From NCBI GenBank assembly GCA_004005435.1, contig RZWH01000008.1, positions 1-64,000 on the forward strand: a stretch of 64,000 bases of DNA, read 5' to 3'. How positions within the stretch are numbered: position 1 is the stretch's first letter; each line of letters begins with the position of its first letter. Source of the DNA: Rhodobacteraceae bacterium CCMM004 (GTDB lineage: Bacteria > Pseudomonadota > Alphaproteobacteria > Rhodobacterales > Rhodobacteraceae). Below, in pieces: positions 17,828-25,643 of the stretch. Made by a program: the position numbers and the translations under genes. Under the pieces are notes generated by a model that ran no database searches, was not told the origin of the DNA, and was given only the letters and a program-made list of their open reading frames with translations.

Positions 17828-18537
17828 CCAAGACCGTCTTGATGCTCGTCGCCAATCCCGCCACCTCCCCCGTCACCGGATGGCCGATCGGGTTCTGGTG
17901 GGCCGAACTGAGCCACGCCTGGCTCGAGTTCACCCACGCCGGCTACGACATCACCATCGCCTCGCCCGACGGCGGAGATGTGGAGGCCGACGGCTTCTCC
18001 GACCCCGAACACGACAGCGGCTACTCCGCCCATGACATCGTCAGCCAGGGCTTCAAGACCGCTGCCGCGACGCGGGATCTGATCAAGAACACGTTGGCGC
18101 TCGCCGACCTGGATTTCGAGGCGTTCGACGCGATTTTCGTGGTCGGCGGCCAATCCCCGATGGTGTCCATGATCGACGACGCGCGCGTCCACGACGCCGT
18201 CGCGCACTTCTACGAGGCGGGCAAGATCGCCAGCGCGGTCTGCCACGGCACCTGCGTTCTGCTGAAGACCAAGCTGAGCGACGGAACGCTGTTGGTCCAG
18301 GGCAAGACTTGGACCGGGTTCGCCGACAGCGAAGAGCAGTACGCCGAACGCGCCGTGGGTCAGAAGATCCAGCCGTTCTGGATCGAGACCGAGGCCAAGA
18401 AGATCGACGGCACCAACTTCATCACTGGCGGCCCGCTGGCGGAGTTCGCGGTGCGCGACGGCAATCTGATTACCGGACAGCAACAGGTGTCCGCCGCCGC
18501 CACGGCCCGCAAGGTCATCGCTGCCCTCGGCGCATGA
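17824..18537 (+). CDS. DJ-1/PfpI (Hsp31-like) class I glutamine-amidotransferase-fold protein
   Basis: This 237-aa protein has the nucleophile elbow AVCHGTC (Cys140, His141) and Glu28 in WWAELSHAW, the residues used by Hsp31/YajL-type glyoxalases and deglycases. The GGQSPM segment near 108 forms part of the active-site wall. The length fits the Hsp31-like branch rather than the shorter PfpI. Role: probably detoxification of methylglyoxal-type carbonyls or protein repair. The family assignment is firm, the function is not. Confidence 0.85.
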   Translation: MTKTVLMLVANPATSPVTGWPIGFWWAELSHAWLEFTHAGYDITIASPDGGDVEADGFSDPEHDSGYSAHDIVSQGFKTAAATRDLIKNTLALADLDFEAFDAIFVVGGQSPMVSMIDDARVHDAVAHFYEAGKIASAVCHGTCVLLKTKLSDGTLLVQGKTWTGFADSEEQYAERAVGQKIQPFWIETEAKKIDGTNFITGGPLAEFAVRDGNLITGQQQVSAAATARKVIAALGA

Positions 18538-19336
18538 GACGCGAGCGGCGATGCGCGTGTCCCCTCGCCTCGGGACCGGCCGTGTCGCAGTCCCGGCCCG
18601 CCCGGCAGCCGACGCTGGGGCTGTCGTGCAGGGCGGCGGTCGGGGCGCGTCGCCTTGGCGGGCCGTCGTCCGACACCAGCAAGACGGGGACCACGCCATG
18701 ATCGCCACGGACCTCCCCGGCCGGTGTGCCGCCGGAGACGCGGGGGACACCGTTTCGCCTCGCGACCCGGGCACGGCGGTCCGTGCAATCGCCCCGTCGG
18801 CGGACGATCCGACCGCCCACGCACGCCCTGGCGTCGTCGGATCAACCATCACGGCCGTCACCGACCGGATGCCGGGGGCCATCGCGCGGCGCGTCCATGG
18901 CGCGGCTCGTTTGCGGCAATCGGGCGATGCGACGGAGGCACGGGCGCGCTCAGGCGACGATCGCGGAATCGCGGCGCCGACGTTGGGGATGCCCCCGGAC
19001 GACGCACCTACGGCAGGTTTTGCGGGCCGTCCGGTGCGCGTGCTCGCCGGGGACGCGACACTGGACCGGGCCCCAAACCCCAAGGTGCCGTTGACCCGCG
19101 ACCCCCTCGCCCCATCGCGACCGGCGCGCGCCCGACCGGCGGCGACGCTCACCCATGTCCCGCCGGGATGCATGAACCCCTTGGACGTCGGCCCGGGCGC
19201 GCTCCGAGGCCGGGCCACAGCCACAAAGCGCGCGGCCATCTCAGAGGTGCGCGCCGCCCCATCGGGTTACGCGCCGTGTCCGCCGCAGATGCGCGCGCGG
19301 GTCGGCGCCCTGGACCAACTAGCGGAGTAAAAAAAC
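18538..19336. other. About 800 bp without a recognisable gene
   Basis: Frames on both strands stay open because of high GC, but none reads like a protein family and none has a convincing ribosome site. The translated sequences are Arg/Pro/Gly-rich and low in hydrophobic cores. It may be decayed coding DNA between the DJ-1 and DMT-transporter genes. Confidence 0.5.
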
Positions 19337-19783
19337 ATGTCCCAGACATTGCTGGCGATCCTGGCGCTCATCACGGGTGCGCTGATCCCCTTTCAACTGG
19401 CGTTCAACGGGCAGTTGGGCACTGCGTTGAGGAGCGTTTATCTCGGGGCGTTCTTCGTGTTTCTGGTCGGCCTGGTGGCGCTGTTCGCCATTCTGATCGT
19501 CCAGCGCAGCGCCTGGCCGTCCTCCACCGAACTGGCGGCCGTGCCGTGGACCGCATGGGCCGGGGGGCTGATCGCCACGGCCTACATCGTTGCCGTCGTC
19601 TTCCTCGTCCCCCGCCTCGGCGTCGGAACGACCGCGGTGCTGGTCATCGCCGGGCAGCTTGTCGCCGCGATGATCCTCGACCACATCGGGGCCTTCGGCG
19701 CCGCGGTAAATCCCCTGACGACACCCCGCCTCGGCGGGGCCCTTCTGGTGCTCGCAGGCGCGGGGCTCGTCAAGTTCGGATAG
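19337..19783 (+). CDS. DMT-superfamily (DUF606/YdcZ-like) membrane protein
   Basis: The 148-aa protein has about five hydrophobic segments and the DUF606 pattern: FQLAFNGQLGTALRSVYLGA near residue 20 and LVIAGQLVAAMILDHIGAFG near residue 98. These half-size members of the drug/metabolite transporter superfamily are thought to work as dimers. Substrate unknown. GGAG (19322-19325) precedes the ATG. No operon partner is evident. Confidence 0.82.
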   Translation: MSQTLLAILALITGALIPFQLAFNGQLGTALRSVYLGAFFVFLVGLVALFAILIVQRSAWPSSTELAAVPWTAWAGGLIATAYIVAVVFLVPRLGVGTTAVLVIAGQLVAAMILDHIGAFGAAVNPLTTPRLGGALLVLAGAGLVKFG

Positions 19784-20401
19784 GCGTCCGCGCACCATGC
19801 GCTCAGTTCGCGGGTGATATGGCGAGGACATGCGGGCCCGACCCCACTGGGATAGCCGGCGCCGTCGCGTCCGGCGCCGCTACCGGATCGGGTCAGCACC
19901 GACGTGCGGCCAGACGTGGGGGAGGCCCCGGGGCAATGCGCCTGCCGGCGTCTGCATCTCCGCCGCCCGCGCGACGAACCGGACAAGTCCCCGCGCCGTG
20001 CGGATGTGATAGCCGCCGCGGCCCCTCCCCTCGCCTCACGGCCGCCAGGTGTCGACGGCGGCGGCACCGGTTCCTGGGGAATGCCAAGGGTGTTGTGGCG
20101 GGATGTGCCGGGATTTCTCAGCCCGCGTCGGATCGACGGTCACCTCCATGTCGACAGGCCGTCGGTGTGCCAGGCCCGGCAGACCCACGGCCCCGGCCAA
20201 GGCCCCGCGCGGCTTGGCCTGGTCAGCGCGCGCCGTTGGCCCGATCGGATCGACGCTGACCACGGTTTGCGACGGTGCGTGGAATGCCTTCATGGGATGG
20301 TCTGCTCGGGGTCGCGGTTCTGGACGGTGCGGAAACGCTCGAAGTTCCCAAGGCAGTGCTGCAATCGGACGGGGCCGGAGGTCTGCCGCCGCAAGTGTCG
20401 C
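19784..20401. other. About 620 bp without a recognisable gene
   Basis: The stretch between the DUF606 gene and the broken DUF5946 gene shows no family motif on either strand. The frames are long only because of GC content. It may contain decayed sequence related to the neighbouring pseudogene region. Confidence 0.45.
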
Positions 20402-20970
20402 ATGGTGACGAACCGACGTGAGGAGACCCGGGCGACCACCGACACGCAACGTGCGATCTGCCAAGACTGCGGCGCCGTCCTACCCCGATGAAGCGGCCGA
20501 CGCACCGCTCCATGCTGTCTTCGCCCGCGTGCTTTGCGGCTTAGACCGAGATCTTGGCCGCCGAACACAGCGATCCCGCCCTCATGCGGACGCACCGGCT
20601 GACCGTCGGCGCCTTCGCGGTGCAACATCCCGGCGATCCGTCGTCGCGTCAGGCGGTCCAGTCGGTCGGGCTCCAGCTAGCCCGGCTGGCGATGCAGCTG
20701 CACCGGTTGCGGACGCCGGAGACCGCCGACGACATCATGCTGATCCTCGGGGCACATAACGCCGAGCAAAGAGCGCTGTCGCCCCCGACCACGTTTTCGC
20801 TGACCGCCGCGGACATTGTGGGGGGTGCGGGCACAGCGGACCACGCCGATGCGGTGAAACGGTGGGCACAGTCGGCATGGGAGGATTGGGCCCTGCACCA
20901 CGGCTCCATTCTGAGTCGCGCCGAGAAGCACTTGCGCGGCTCCCGGACCAGCGGTCGAACCGGCCGATGA
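20402..20970 (+). pseudogene. DUF5946-like gene broken by a frameshift and an amber stop
   Basis: Three pieces join into one family-like protein. Frame 2 from ATG 20402 gives CQDCGAVLPR and stops at 20489-20491. Frame 1 from 20488 gives KRPTHRSMLSSPACFAA, then a TAG at 20542-20544. The same frame continues EILAAEHSDPALMRTHRLTV, then AVQHPG and SVGLQLARLAMQLHR to 20970. The Cys pair, the H-x-M...SSPxCF segment and the AVQHPG motif are how I recognise DUF5946. A frameshift near 20489 and the TAG make it non-functional unless read-through occurs. Confidence 0.7.
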
Positions 20971-20978
20971 GGGCGGAG

Positions 20979-21410
20979 TCAGGGACCGCGCGCGTTCTCC
21001 GAGAGGGCCTCGCACCGCCTCTTCAAGGCCGCGTTCTCCATCCGCAACGCCATGCGAAGCGCCGGGGCCACGAGCCCGCCAAAGGGCCCACAACGCACAA
21101 GCGTGAGCCTGTTGCGGGTGCCGCGCGGCATCTCTGCGATCTCGTGCACGGCGGTCATGTCGCCCTCGGCCGTGCGCAAGAGGAGCGACCGGGGCGCCGC
21201 GCAGCGCAACACGACCCAGGACCGCTTGCGTTGTAGGGGCTGTTTCAGATCGAGGCGGGCATCCTCGACCAGAGGGCCGCCGGCCCAGCCCGAAACCGCC
21301 GTGATCGTGGGCGACCAGTCGGCCCAGCCGGCCACGTCGGCGGTGACGCGCCAGACCGTCTCTGGCGGTGCGGCCACGAAGATCTCGTGCGACACGCGGA
21401 CCGGCCTCAT
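20979..21410 (-). CDS. SRPBCC-family (polyketide cyclase/START-like) protein
   Basis: This 143-aa protein reads as a compact SRPBCC fold: HEIFVAAPPETVWRVTADVA at the N-terminus, WSPTITAVSGW, and the amphipathic C-terminal helix. Such proteins bind small hydrophobic ligands. The start overlaps the stop of the upstream acetyltransferase (ATGA), so it is the third gene of a coupled trio (22488 down to 20979). Ligand unknown. Confidence 0.75.
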   Translation of the reverse strand: MRPVRVSHEIFVAAPPETVWRVTADVAGWADWSPTITAVSGWAGGPLVEDARLDLKQPLQRKRSWVVLRCAAPRSLLLRTAEGDMTAVHEIAEMPRGTRNRLTLVRCGPFGGLVAPALRMALRMENAALKRRCEALSENARGP

Positions 21411-21895
21411 GGCGTCCCCGAGCACGGCACGCTGGCGCTCATATGGTGGTTGTGAATGCGGATCCCGGCGATCCGATGCTCCTGCCGGGCGATGCAGGTA
21501 AAGCCGGCACGCTCGAAGAGCGGACGCGCCAGGTCGCTGGCGTCGGAAAAGACGCTGACCACCGCGAGCGTCCGCGCATGGTCCAGAAGGGCCGCGACCA
21601 TGGCTCGGCCCACGCCACGGCCCACGTGATCCGGGTCGACATAGAGAAACCGGATATGGCCGTTCCCGGCGAGATCGGAGAACCCGACGGGCGCGCCGTT
21701 CGGGTCCACGGCGACGATCGCGTGGCGGCCGTCGGTGTAGAGCCGGTGCATCTCTGTGCGATCCGGGGCGACCGACAGCCATGCCGCGACCTGATCGGGC
21801 CGATAGGCCCGCGGGCCCAGCCGCCGGACGCTCTTGCGATAGATCGCGACGAGCGCGTCGGCATCGGACCCGGTATAGGGGCGCAGCGTGATCAT
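21407..21895 (-). CDS. GNAT-family N-acetyltransferase
   Basis: The 162-aa protein has GNAT motif A at FLYVDPDHVGRGVGRAMVAA (the Q/R-x-x-G-x-G/A acetyl-CoA loop) and motif B near LFERAGFTCIAR. The ATG at 21895 overlaps the stop of the preceding acetyltransferase (ATGA), which supports it over an in-frame ATG 9 bp upstream. The acceptor substrate is unknown. It is coupled to the SRPBCC gene downstream. Confidence 0.85.
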   Translation of the reverse strand: MITLRPYTGSDADALVAIYRKSVRRLGPRAYRPDQVAAWLSVAPDRTEMHRLYTDGRHAIVAVDPNGAPVGFSDLAGNGHIRFLYVDPDHVGRGVGRAMVAALLDHARTLAVVSVFSDASDLARPLFERAGFTCIARQEHRIAGIRIHNHHMSASVPCSGTP

Positions 21896-22488
21896 CCCGG
21901 GCATCGCGGGTGCCGAACCATCGGGTGGATCGGCGGACAGCCCGCGACGCGGATCGTGCCCAGCGTGTCGAAGCCCAGTCTTGCATAGAGCGCGCGGCTC
22001 CGCTCCGTGGTCGCTTCGAGATAGGCCGCGACGCCCTCGGCATCGCACCTGGCCAGAACGGGCCGCATCAGCGCGGCTCCGACGCCCCTGCCCTGACGCT
22101 CCGGCACGACGCCCATCAGCGGCAGATACCAGTGCGGCGCCTCTGGGTGATAGCCGCCCATGGCGTCGAAGACGGCAAAGACGTCGGCCTGTCGGCTGTT
22201 GGGCACAGACCTCTCGACGGTCTCTGCCAGGGCCGCCTCGTCGGGCTCCGATCCGGGGGCGATCCACAGGGCGGCGGCGCCCTCGGCCAGTTCGAGGGTG
22301 CCCTGCCGCAAGGCGACGCCGCCGAAGGCGCGCACAAAGGCGGGGAAATGCGCCAGGTAGTCGGCGCGTTCGGGATACATCCATCGCACCGGCGGATCGG
22401 CGGCGAAGGCGGCGGTGAGCGATGTGACGGCCTGGGTCTCGGCCGTCTGGTCCGTTGGCCGTCTGTCTTGGGTCACGACGTCGTGCAT
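21892..22488 (-). CDS. GNAT-family N-acetyltransferase
   Basis: The 198-aa protein carries LPLMGVVPERQGRGVGAALM (GNAT motif A) and YARLGFDTLG (motif B), with an N-terminal AAFAADPPVRWMYPE segment frequent in proteins of the 'GNAT, puromycin-acetyltransferase-like' group. First gene of the ATGA-coupled trio. Start choice between ATG 22488 and ATG 22512 is uncertain. Substrate not identified. Confidence 0.82.
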   Translation of the reverse strand: MHDVVTQDRRPTDQTAETQAVTSLTAAFAADPPVRWMYPERADYLAHFPAFVRAFGGVALRQGTLELAEGAAALWIAPGSEPDEAALAETVERSVPNSRQADVFAVFDAMGGYHPEAPHWYLPLMGVVPERQGRGVGAALMRPVLARCDAEGVAAYLEATTERSRALYARLGFDTLGTIRVAGCPPIHPMVRHPRCPG

Positions 22489-22564
22489 GTGTCGGTTCTT
22501 TCTCGATGCCATTTGCGCAGGGTCGGGCTGCCCCCGCACGCCGAGGCGCCGGGGGGCGGCGATG

Positions 22565-24277
22565 TCACAGGCGGCTCAACGACGGCGCGCCCTCGCCCAG
22601 CCAGGCGCGTTCGAAGGCGCGCCGCGCACTCAGCACCGCGCCCTGGTCGCCCTGATCGACGGCGAGGGCCTCCTCCGCCTGCCACACGCCCCAGAGCGCC
22701 CAGGCGTTGTTGGGGTGGCTCTCCAACGCGGCCTCGAACGCCCTGAGCGCGCCCATGGCGTCACCGGCCTGTAGCCGCACGGCCCCCAGCGTCTGGCGCA
22801 CCGGGTAGGACCAATAGGGCGGCTCCATATAGCCGATCGTGTCTTCGAGCCCGATCGCCGCCTCCAGGTGGTGCGCCGCGGCGTTCCAGTTTTCCCGCGC
22901 CTGTTCGATGCGCGCCTCGACGAGATGCAGCGCGATCCCGAGGACGTCGCGGGCAGGAAGGTACTGGTCCTCCAAACCGGACAGGTCGGCCTCGGCGATG
23001 ATGGCCTCGATGGCATGCTGCTCGGCCCGCGCGGCGTCGAGATCGCCGATGAGGGCAAAGGCCGTGCCCCGCGCCCAGTGCCAGTGCCCCTTGACGAAGG
23101 GGAACCGGTCGCCCGGATCGGCCAGCGCGAGGATCGCCTCGGGCTCGGCCAGTTGCGCGTGCGCGGCATAGGGCGCGGTGTCGATGGCCTGCACCCAGGC
23201 CAGATCGCCCGACACCTCTTCCGACGTGACGCTCGCCAACAGGTCCGCGGCCGCGAGCGCCTCGGCGTTCAACCCGGCCATCTGCGCCCCCACGAGCAGG
23301 AAGTGGATGTTGTGCGGGTAATAGCCGTAGCGGTAGAGCGGGCTCGCCGCGTCGCCCGCCGCGGCCAGGTAGGCCTGGTCGGCTGCGATGGCCTCGCGGT
23401 TGACCGCGATCGAGTCCGCATAGCGCCCGACGCGGTTGTAGATGTGGGCGGGCATGTGCAGGAGATGCCCCGCGACAGGCACGGCCCCGCGCAGAGCGTC
23501 CGCCGCCGCCTCGGCCGCCCCAGGGTCGGACGACGCCTCGACCGCGTGGATGTAGAGGTGCAGCGCGCCGGGATGCAGCGGCGCCAGGTCGATGGCCCGC
23601 TCCAGCGTGGCGAGGATGTTCGCCGTCTCGCCCTTTGGCGTTACCCCGTCGGCCTCCCAGTAATCCCACGGCTGGAGGTTCATCAGCGCGTCGGCATAGA
23701 TCACCTGGATGTTGGCGTTGTCGGGCAACCGCTCCGCGGCCAGCGACATCCGTTGCGCGAAGCCGCGATCCTGTGCCGCGCGGTCGCCGAGGGCGGTGTC
23801 GTACCGGGCGACAACCGCCGCGGCGAGCATCCGGTCCCGGGGGGTCACCGAGAGCGCGAACGCGCGGGCCGCGGCCGCGGCGGCCCGGGCCTGGTTCTCG
23901 TCGTGCATCCCGTCGTTGAGGTTCGGCCCAAGCGCATAGGCCTCGCCCCAATAGCAGGCGGAGCAGTCCGGGTCGGCCTCCTGCGCCGCGCGGAAGGCCG
24001 AGACAGCGGCGGCATGGTTGAACCCCCACAAAAGCGCGACGCCGCGCGCAAACGCGTCGCGGGCCGCCGGGATCTCGGTGCCGGACAAGAAGCCAAAATC
24101 GCCGTAGCCGGCGAGTTCCATCGCGGCGGCGGCGTCCGCGTCGGGCATCGTGGCCTCGGCATGGGCCACACCGGGGCGGAACAACTCGGTGCGCCGCTCG
24201 CTATCGTGGGCCTGCGCGGTGGGGGTAAGCATCGTCGTGGCGACAAGGGCCGCCGCAAGAGGTCTGAACTGGGTCAT
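22565..24277 (-). CDS. Exported TPR-repeat protein
   Basis: This 570-aa protein starts with a Sec signal (AAALVATTMLTPTAQAHD) and contains helical repeats: ALLWGFNHAAAVSAFRAAQE, CSACYWGEAYALGPNLND, HMPAHIYNRVGRYADSIAVN and a final tetratricopeptide-like ALRAFEAALESHPNNAWALW. This arrangement is common in large uncharacterised periplasmic 'tetratricopeptide repeat' proteins. The gene lies 79 bp after the homocysteine methyltransferase gene with a hairpin between. Role unknown; repeats suggest protein interaction. Confidence 0.75.
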   Translation of the reverse strand: MTQFRPLAAALVATTMLTPTAQAHDSERRTELFRPGVAHAEATMPDADAAAAMELAGYGDFGFLSGTEIPAARDAFARGVALLWGFNHAAAVSAFRAAQEADPDCSACYWGEAYALGPNLNDGMHDENQARAAAAAARAFALSVTPRDRMLAAAVVARYDTALGDRAAQDRGFAQRMSLAAERLPDNANIQVIYADALMNLQPWDYWEADGVTPKGETANILATLERAIDLAPLHPGALHLYIHAVEASSDPGAAEAAADALRGAVPVAGHLLHMPAHIYNRVGRYADSIAVNREAIAADQAYLAAAGDAASPLYRYGYYPHNIHFLLVGAQMAGLNAEALAAADLLASVTSEEVSGDLAWVQAIDTAPYAAHAQLAEPEAILALADPGDRFPFVKGHWHWARGTAFALIGDLDAARAEQHAIEAIIAEADLSGLEDQYLPARDVLGIALHLVEARIEQARENWNAAAHHLEAAIGLEDTIGYMEPPYWSYPVRQTLGAVRLQAGDAMGALRAFEAALESHPNNAWALWGVWQAEEALAVDQGDQGAVLSARRAFERAWLGEGAPSLSRL

Positions 24278-24312
24278 GTCGGGTTTCTCTCGATAAGGGG
24301 TCGGGTTGGAGA

Positions 24313-24332
24313 GACCCGCGCTGGCGCGGGTC
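24313..24332 (-). terminator. Hairpin between methyltransferase and TPR genes
   Basis: GACCCGCGC and GCGCGGGTC pair perfectly (9 bp) with a 2-nt centre. It lies after the methyltransferase stop on the minus strand and before the TPR gene. It has no T run and may be an attenuator or mRNA-stabilising structure. Confidence 0.35.
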
Positions 24333-24356
24333 GCTGGGTCATTGGGTGTGCCGCGG

Positions 24357-25310
24357 TCAGGCCGCTTTGGGCTGGCAGCAGCAGTCGGCCATCGCCTCGA
24401 CATGGCGGTGATCGGTGCCGCAGCAGCCGCCGTAGACGCGCAGGTTCGGCAGCATCCGCTTGAGCCGGGCATAGTCGCGCCCCAACTCGGCGGGATTGCC
24501 GGGATCGAGATCCTCGGCCTCGTCGAGTTCGGCATGACTGAGCCGCGAGGCGTTGGCCCGCACGCCCCAGACCCGGCGCAACCAGTCGGCGTCGGATTCC
24601 AGCGCGGCGCGGAAGTGGTCGGGGTGGGCGCAGTTGACCATGTAATAGGCCGCGGCCCCGTCGGTCAGCTCGTCCGTCCGCTCGAACGCGTCGCCCAGCG
24701 GGGTGCCGTCGGGCAGCCGCCCGTCCGTCTCGACCGTGTAGGACAGGACGACCGGCATCCCCGCCCGGGCCGCCGCGCGCGCGATGCCCACGCCCTCGTT
24801 CACGGTCGATATCGTGAAGGCGCTGACCATGTCGGCCTCGGTCTCGACGAACCAGCCGATCTGCGCGGCGTGATACTCCTCCGCCTCTTCGGCGGTCATC
24901 GCCGTGTCCGGACGATAGCCGTCGCCGCGCGGGCCGATATTGCCCGAGATCACGATCGGCGACACGCTGGTCGCCGCGCGCCGCACCTCGGCCAGCAGAC
25001 CTATCGCGAGACCGTTGAAGCGGGCGAGGTCCTCGGGCGAATGGCCGAGGTCGGCCCCCCAGTCACGGCTGGCGCGCCAGGTCGGCGCCTCCAGCAGAAA
25101 CCCCGTTCCGTGATCGGCGGCGATGGCGAGATGCCGTTCGAAGTAGCCCTTGAGCGTCTGGCGGCCGTCGGCGCTGTCCAGCAGCGGATAGGCGGCGAAA
25201 CAGGGCAGATCGAGCCCTTCGTGAAAGATGAGCGTCGTCTCCAGCCCGGAATCGGTCAGGAGCTGCGTCCCGTCGAGCTGCGGCAGACGGTTGCGATGGA
25301 GCGCGCGCAT
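24357..25310 (-). CDS. Homocysteine S-methyltransferase family protein
   Basis: The 317-aa protein has the TIM-barrel Pfam-type homocysteine methyltransferase pattern. Zinc ligands are Cys227 in MVNCAHP and Cys296/Cys297 in GGCCGTDH; DSGLETTLIF is the N-terminal strand. Such enzymes transfer a methyl group from S-methylmethionine, betaine or SAM to homocysteine. The start shares its A with the stop of the small DUF1127-like gene (TGATG). An extra cysteine-rich tail (CCCQPKAA) ends the protein. Confidence 0.85.
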   Translation of the reverse strand: MRALHRNRLPQLDGTQLLTDSGLETTLIFHEGLDLPCFAAYPLLDSADGRQTLKGYFERHLAIAADHGTGFLLEAPTWRASRDWGADLGHSPEDLARFNGLAIGLLAEVRRAATSVSPIVISGNIGPRGDGYRPDTAMTAEEAEEYHAAQIGWFVETEADMVSAFTISTVNEGVGIARAAARAGMPVVLSYTVETDGRLPDGTPLGDAFERTDELTDGAAAYYMVNCAHPDHFRAALESDADWLRRVWGVRANASRLSHAELDEAEDLDPGNPAELGRDYARLKRMLPNLRVYGGCCGTDHRHVEAMADCCCQPKAA

Positions 25311-25462
25311 CAGAACCGCCCCCACAGGCTGGCGACGTCGTCCCCGATCACGGGCGTCGGCCGGTCGACCTTGGGCAGACCGATGTCGCGGCAGGGATGC
25401 GGAGCCAGTGGACGCGGCGCAAAGCGTGCTCTGCGCCGGCGCCGGGCGAAGATCGTGAACAT
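25310..25462 (-). CDS. Small DUF1127-like protein
   Basis: A 50-aa Arg-rich peptide (MFTIFARRRRRARF) with a C-terminal half containing CRDIGLPKVDRP, which resembles the (L)RDIGL core of DUF1127 proteins. These small proteins in alphaproteobacteria affect RNA turnover and phosphate or stress responses. AAAGG lies upstream at suitable distance. The stop overlaps the methyltransferase ATG as TGATG, so the two are co-translated. The match to DUF1127 is partial. Confidence 0.5.
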   Translation of the reverse strand: MFTIFARRRRRARFAPRPLAPHPCRDIGLPKVDRPTPVIGDDVASLWGRF

Positions 25463-25499
25463 GATGGATGCCTTTCGTTTGACACCCATCCATTGGCCT

Positions 25500-25523
25500 G
25501 CCGCCGTTTCGACCAACGGCGGC
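25500..25523. promoter_or_regulatory. Inverted repeat in divergent promoter region
   Basis: GCCGCCGTT (25500-25508) and AACGGCGGC (25515-25523) are perfect 9-bp reverse complements with a 6-bp spacer, in the 180-bp region between the small protein (25462) and the BTAD regulator (25644). It could be the regulator's operator or a transcript hairpin. Confidence 0.4.
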
Positions 25524-25643
25524 CTGCCGTTACAGGCCCGTTAAAACGCGCAGACCGTCCGACAACACCGTTTACGCCCGCGCTGTCCGCGGCTCACATG
25601 GTCCACACCCCTAGAATCACTGCACCCGCCCGCGCCTGACGCC

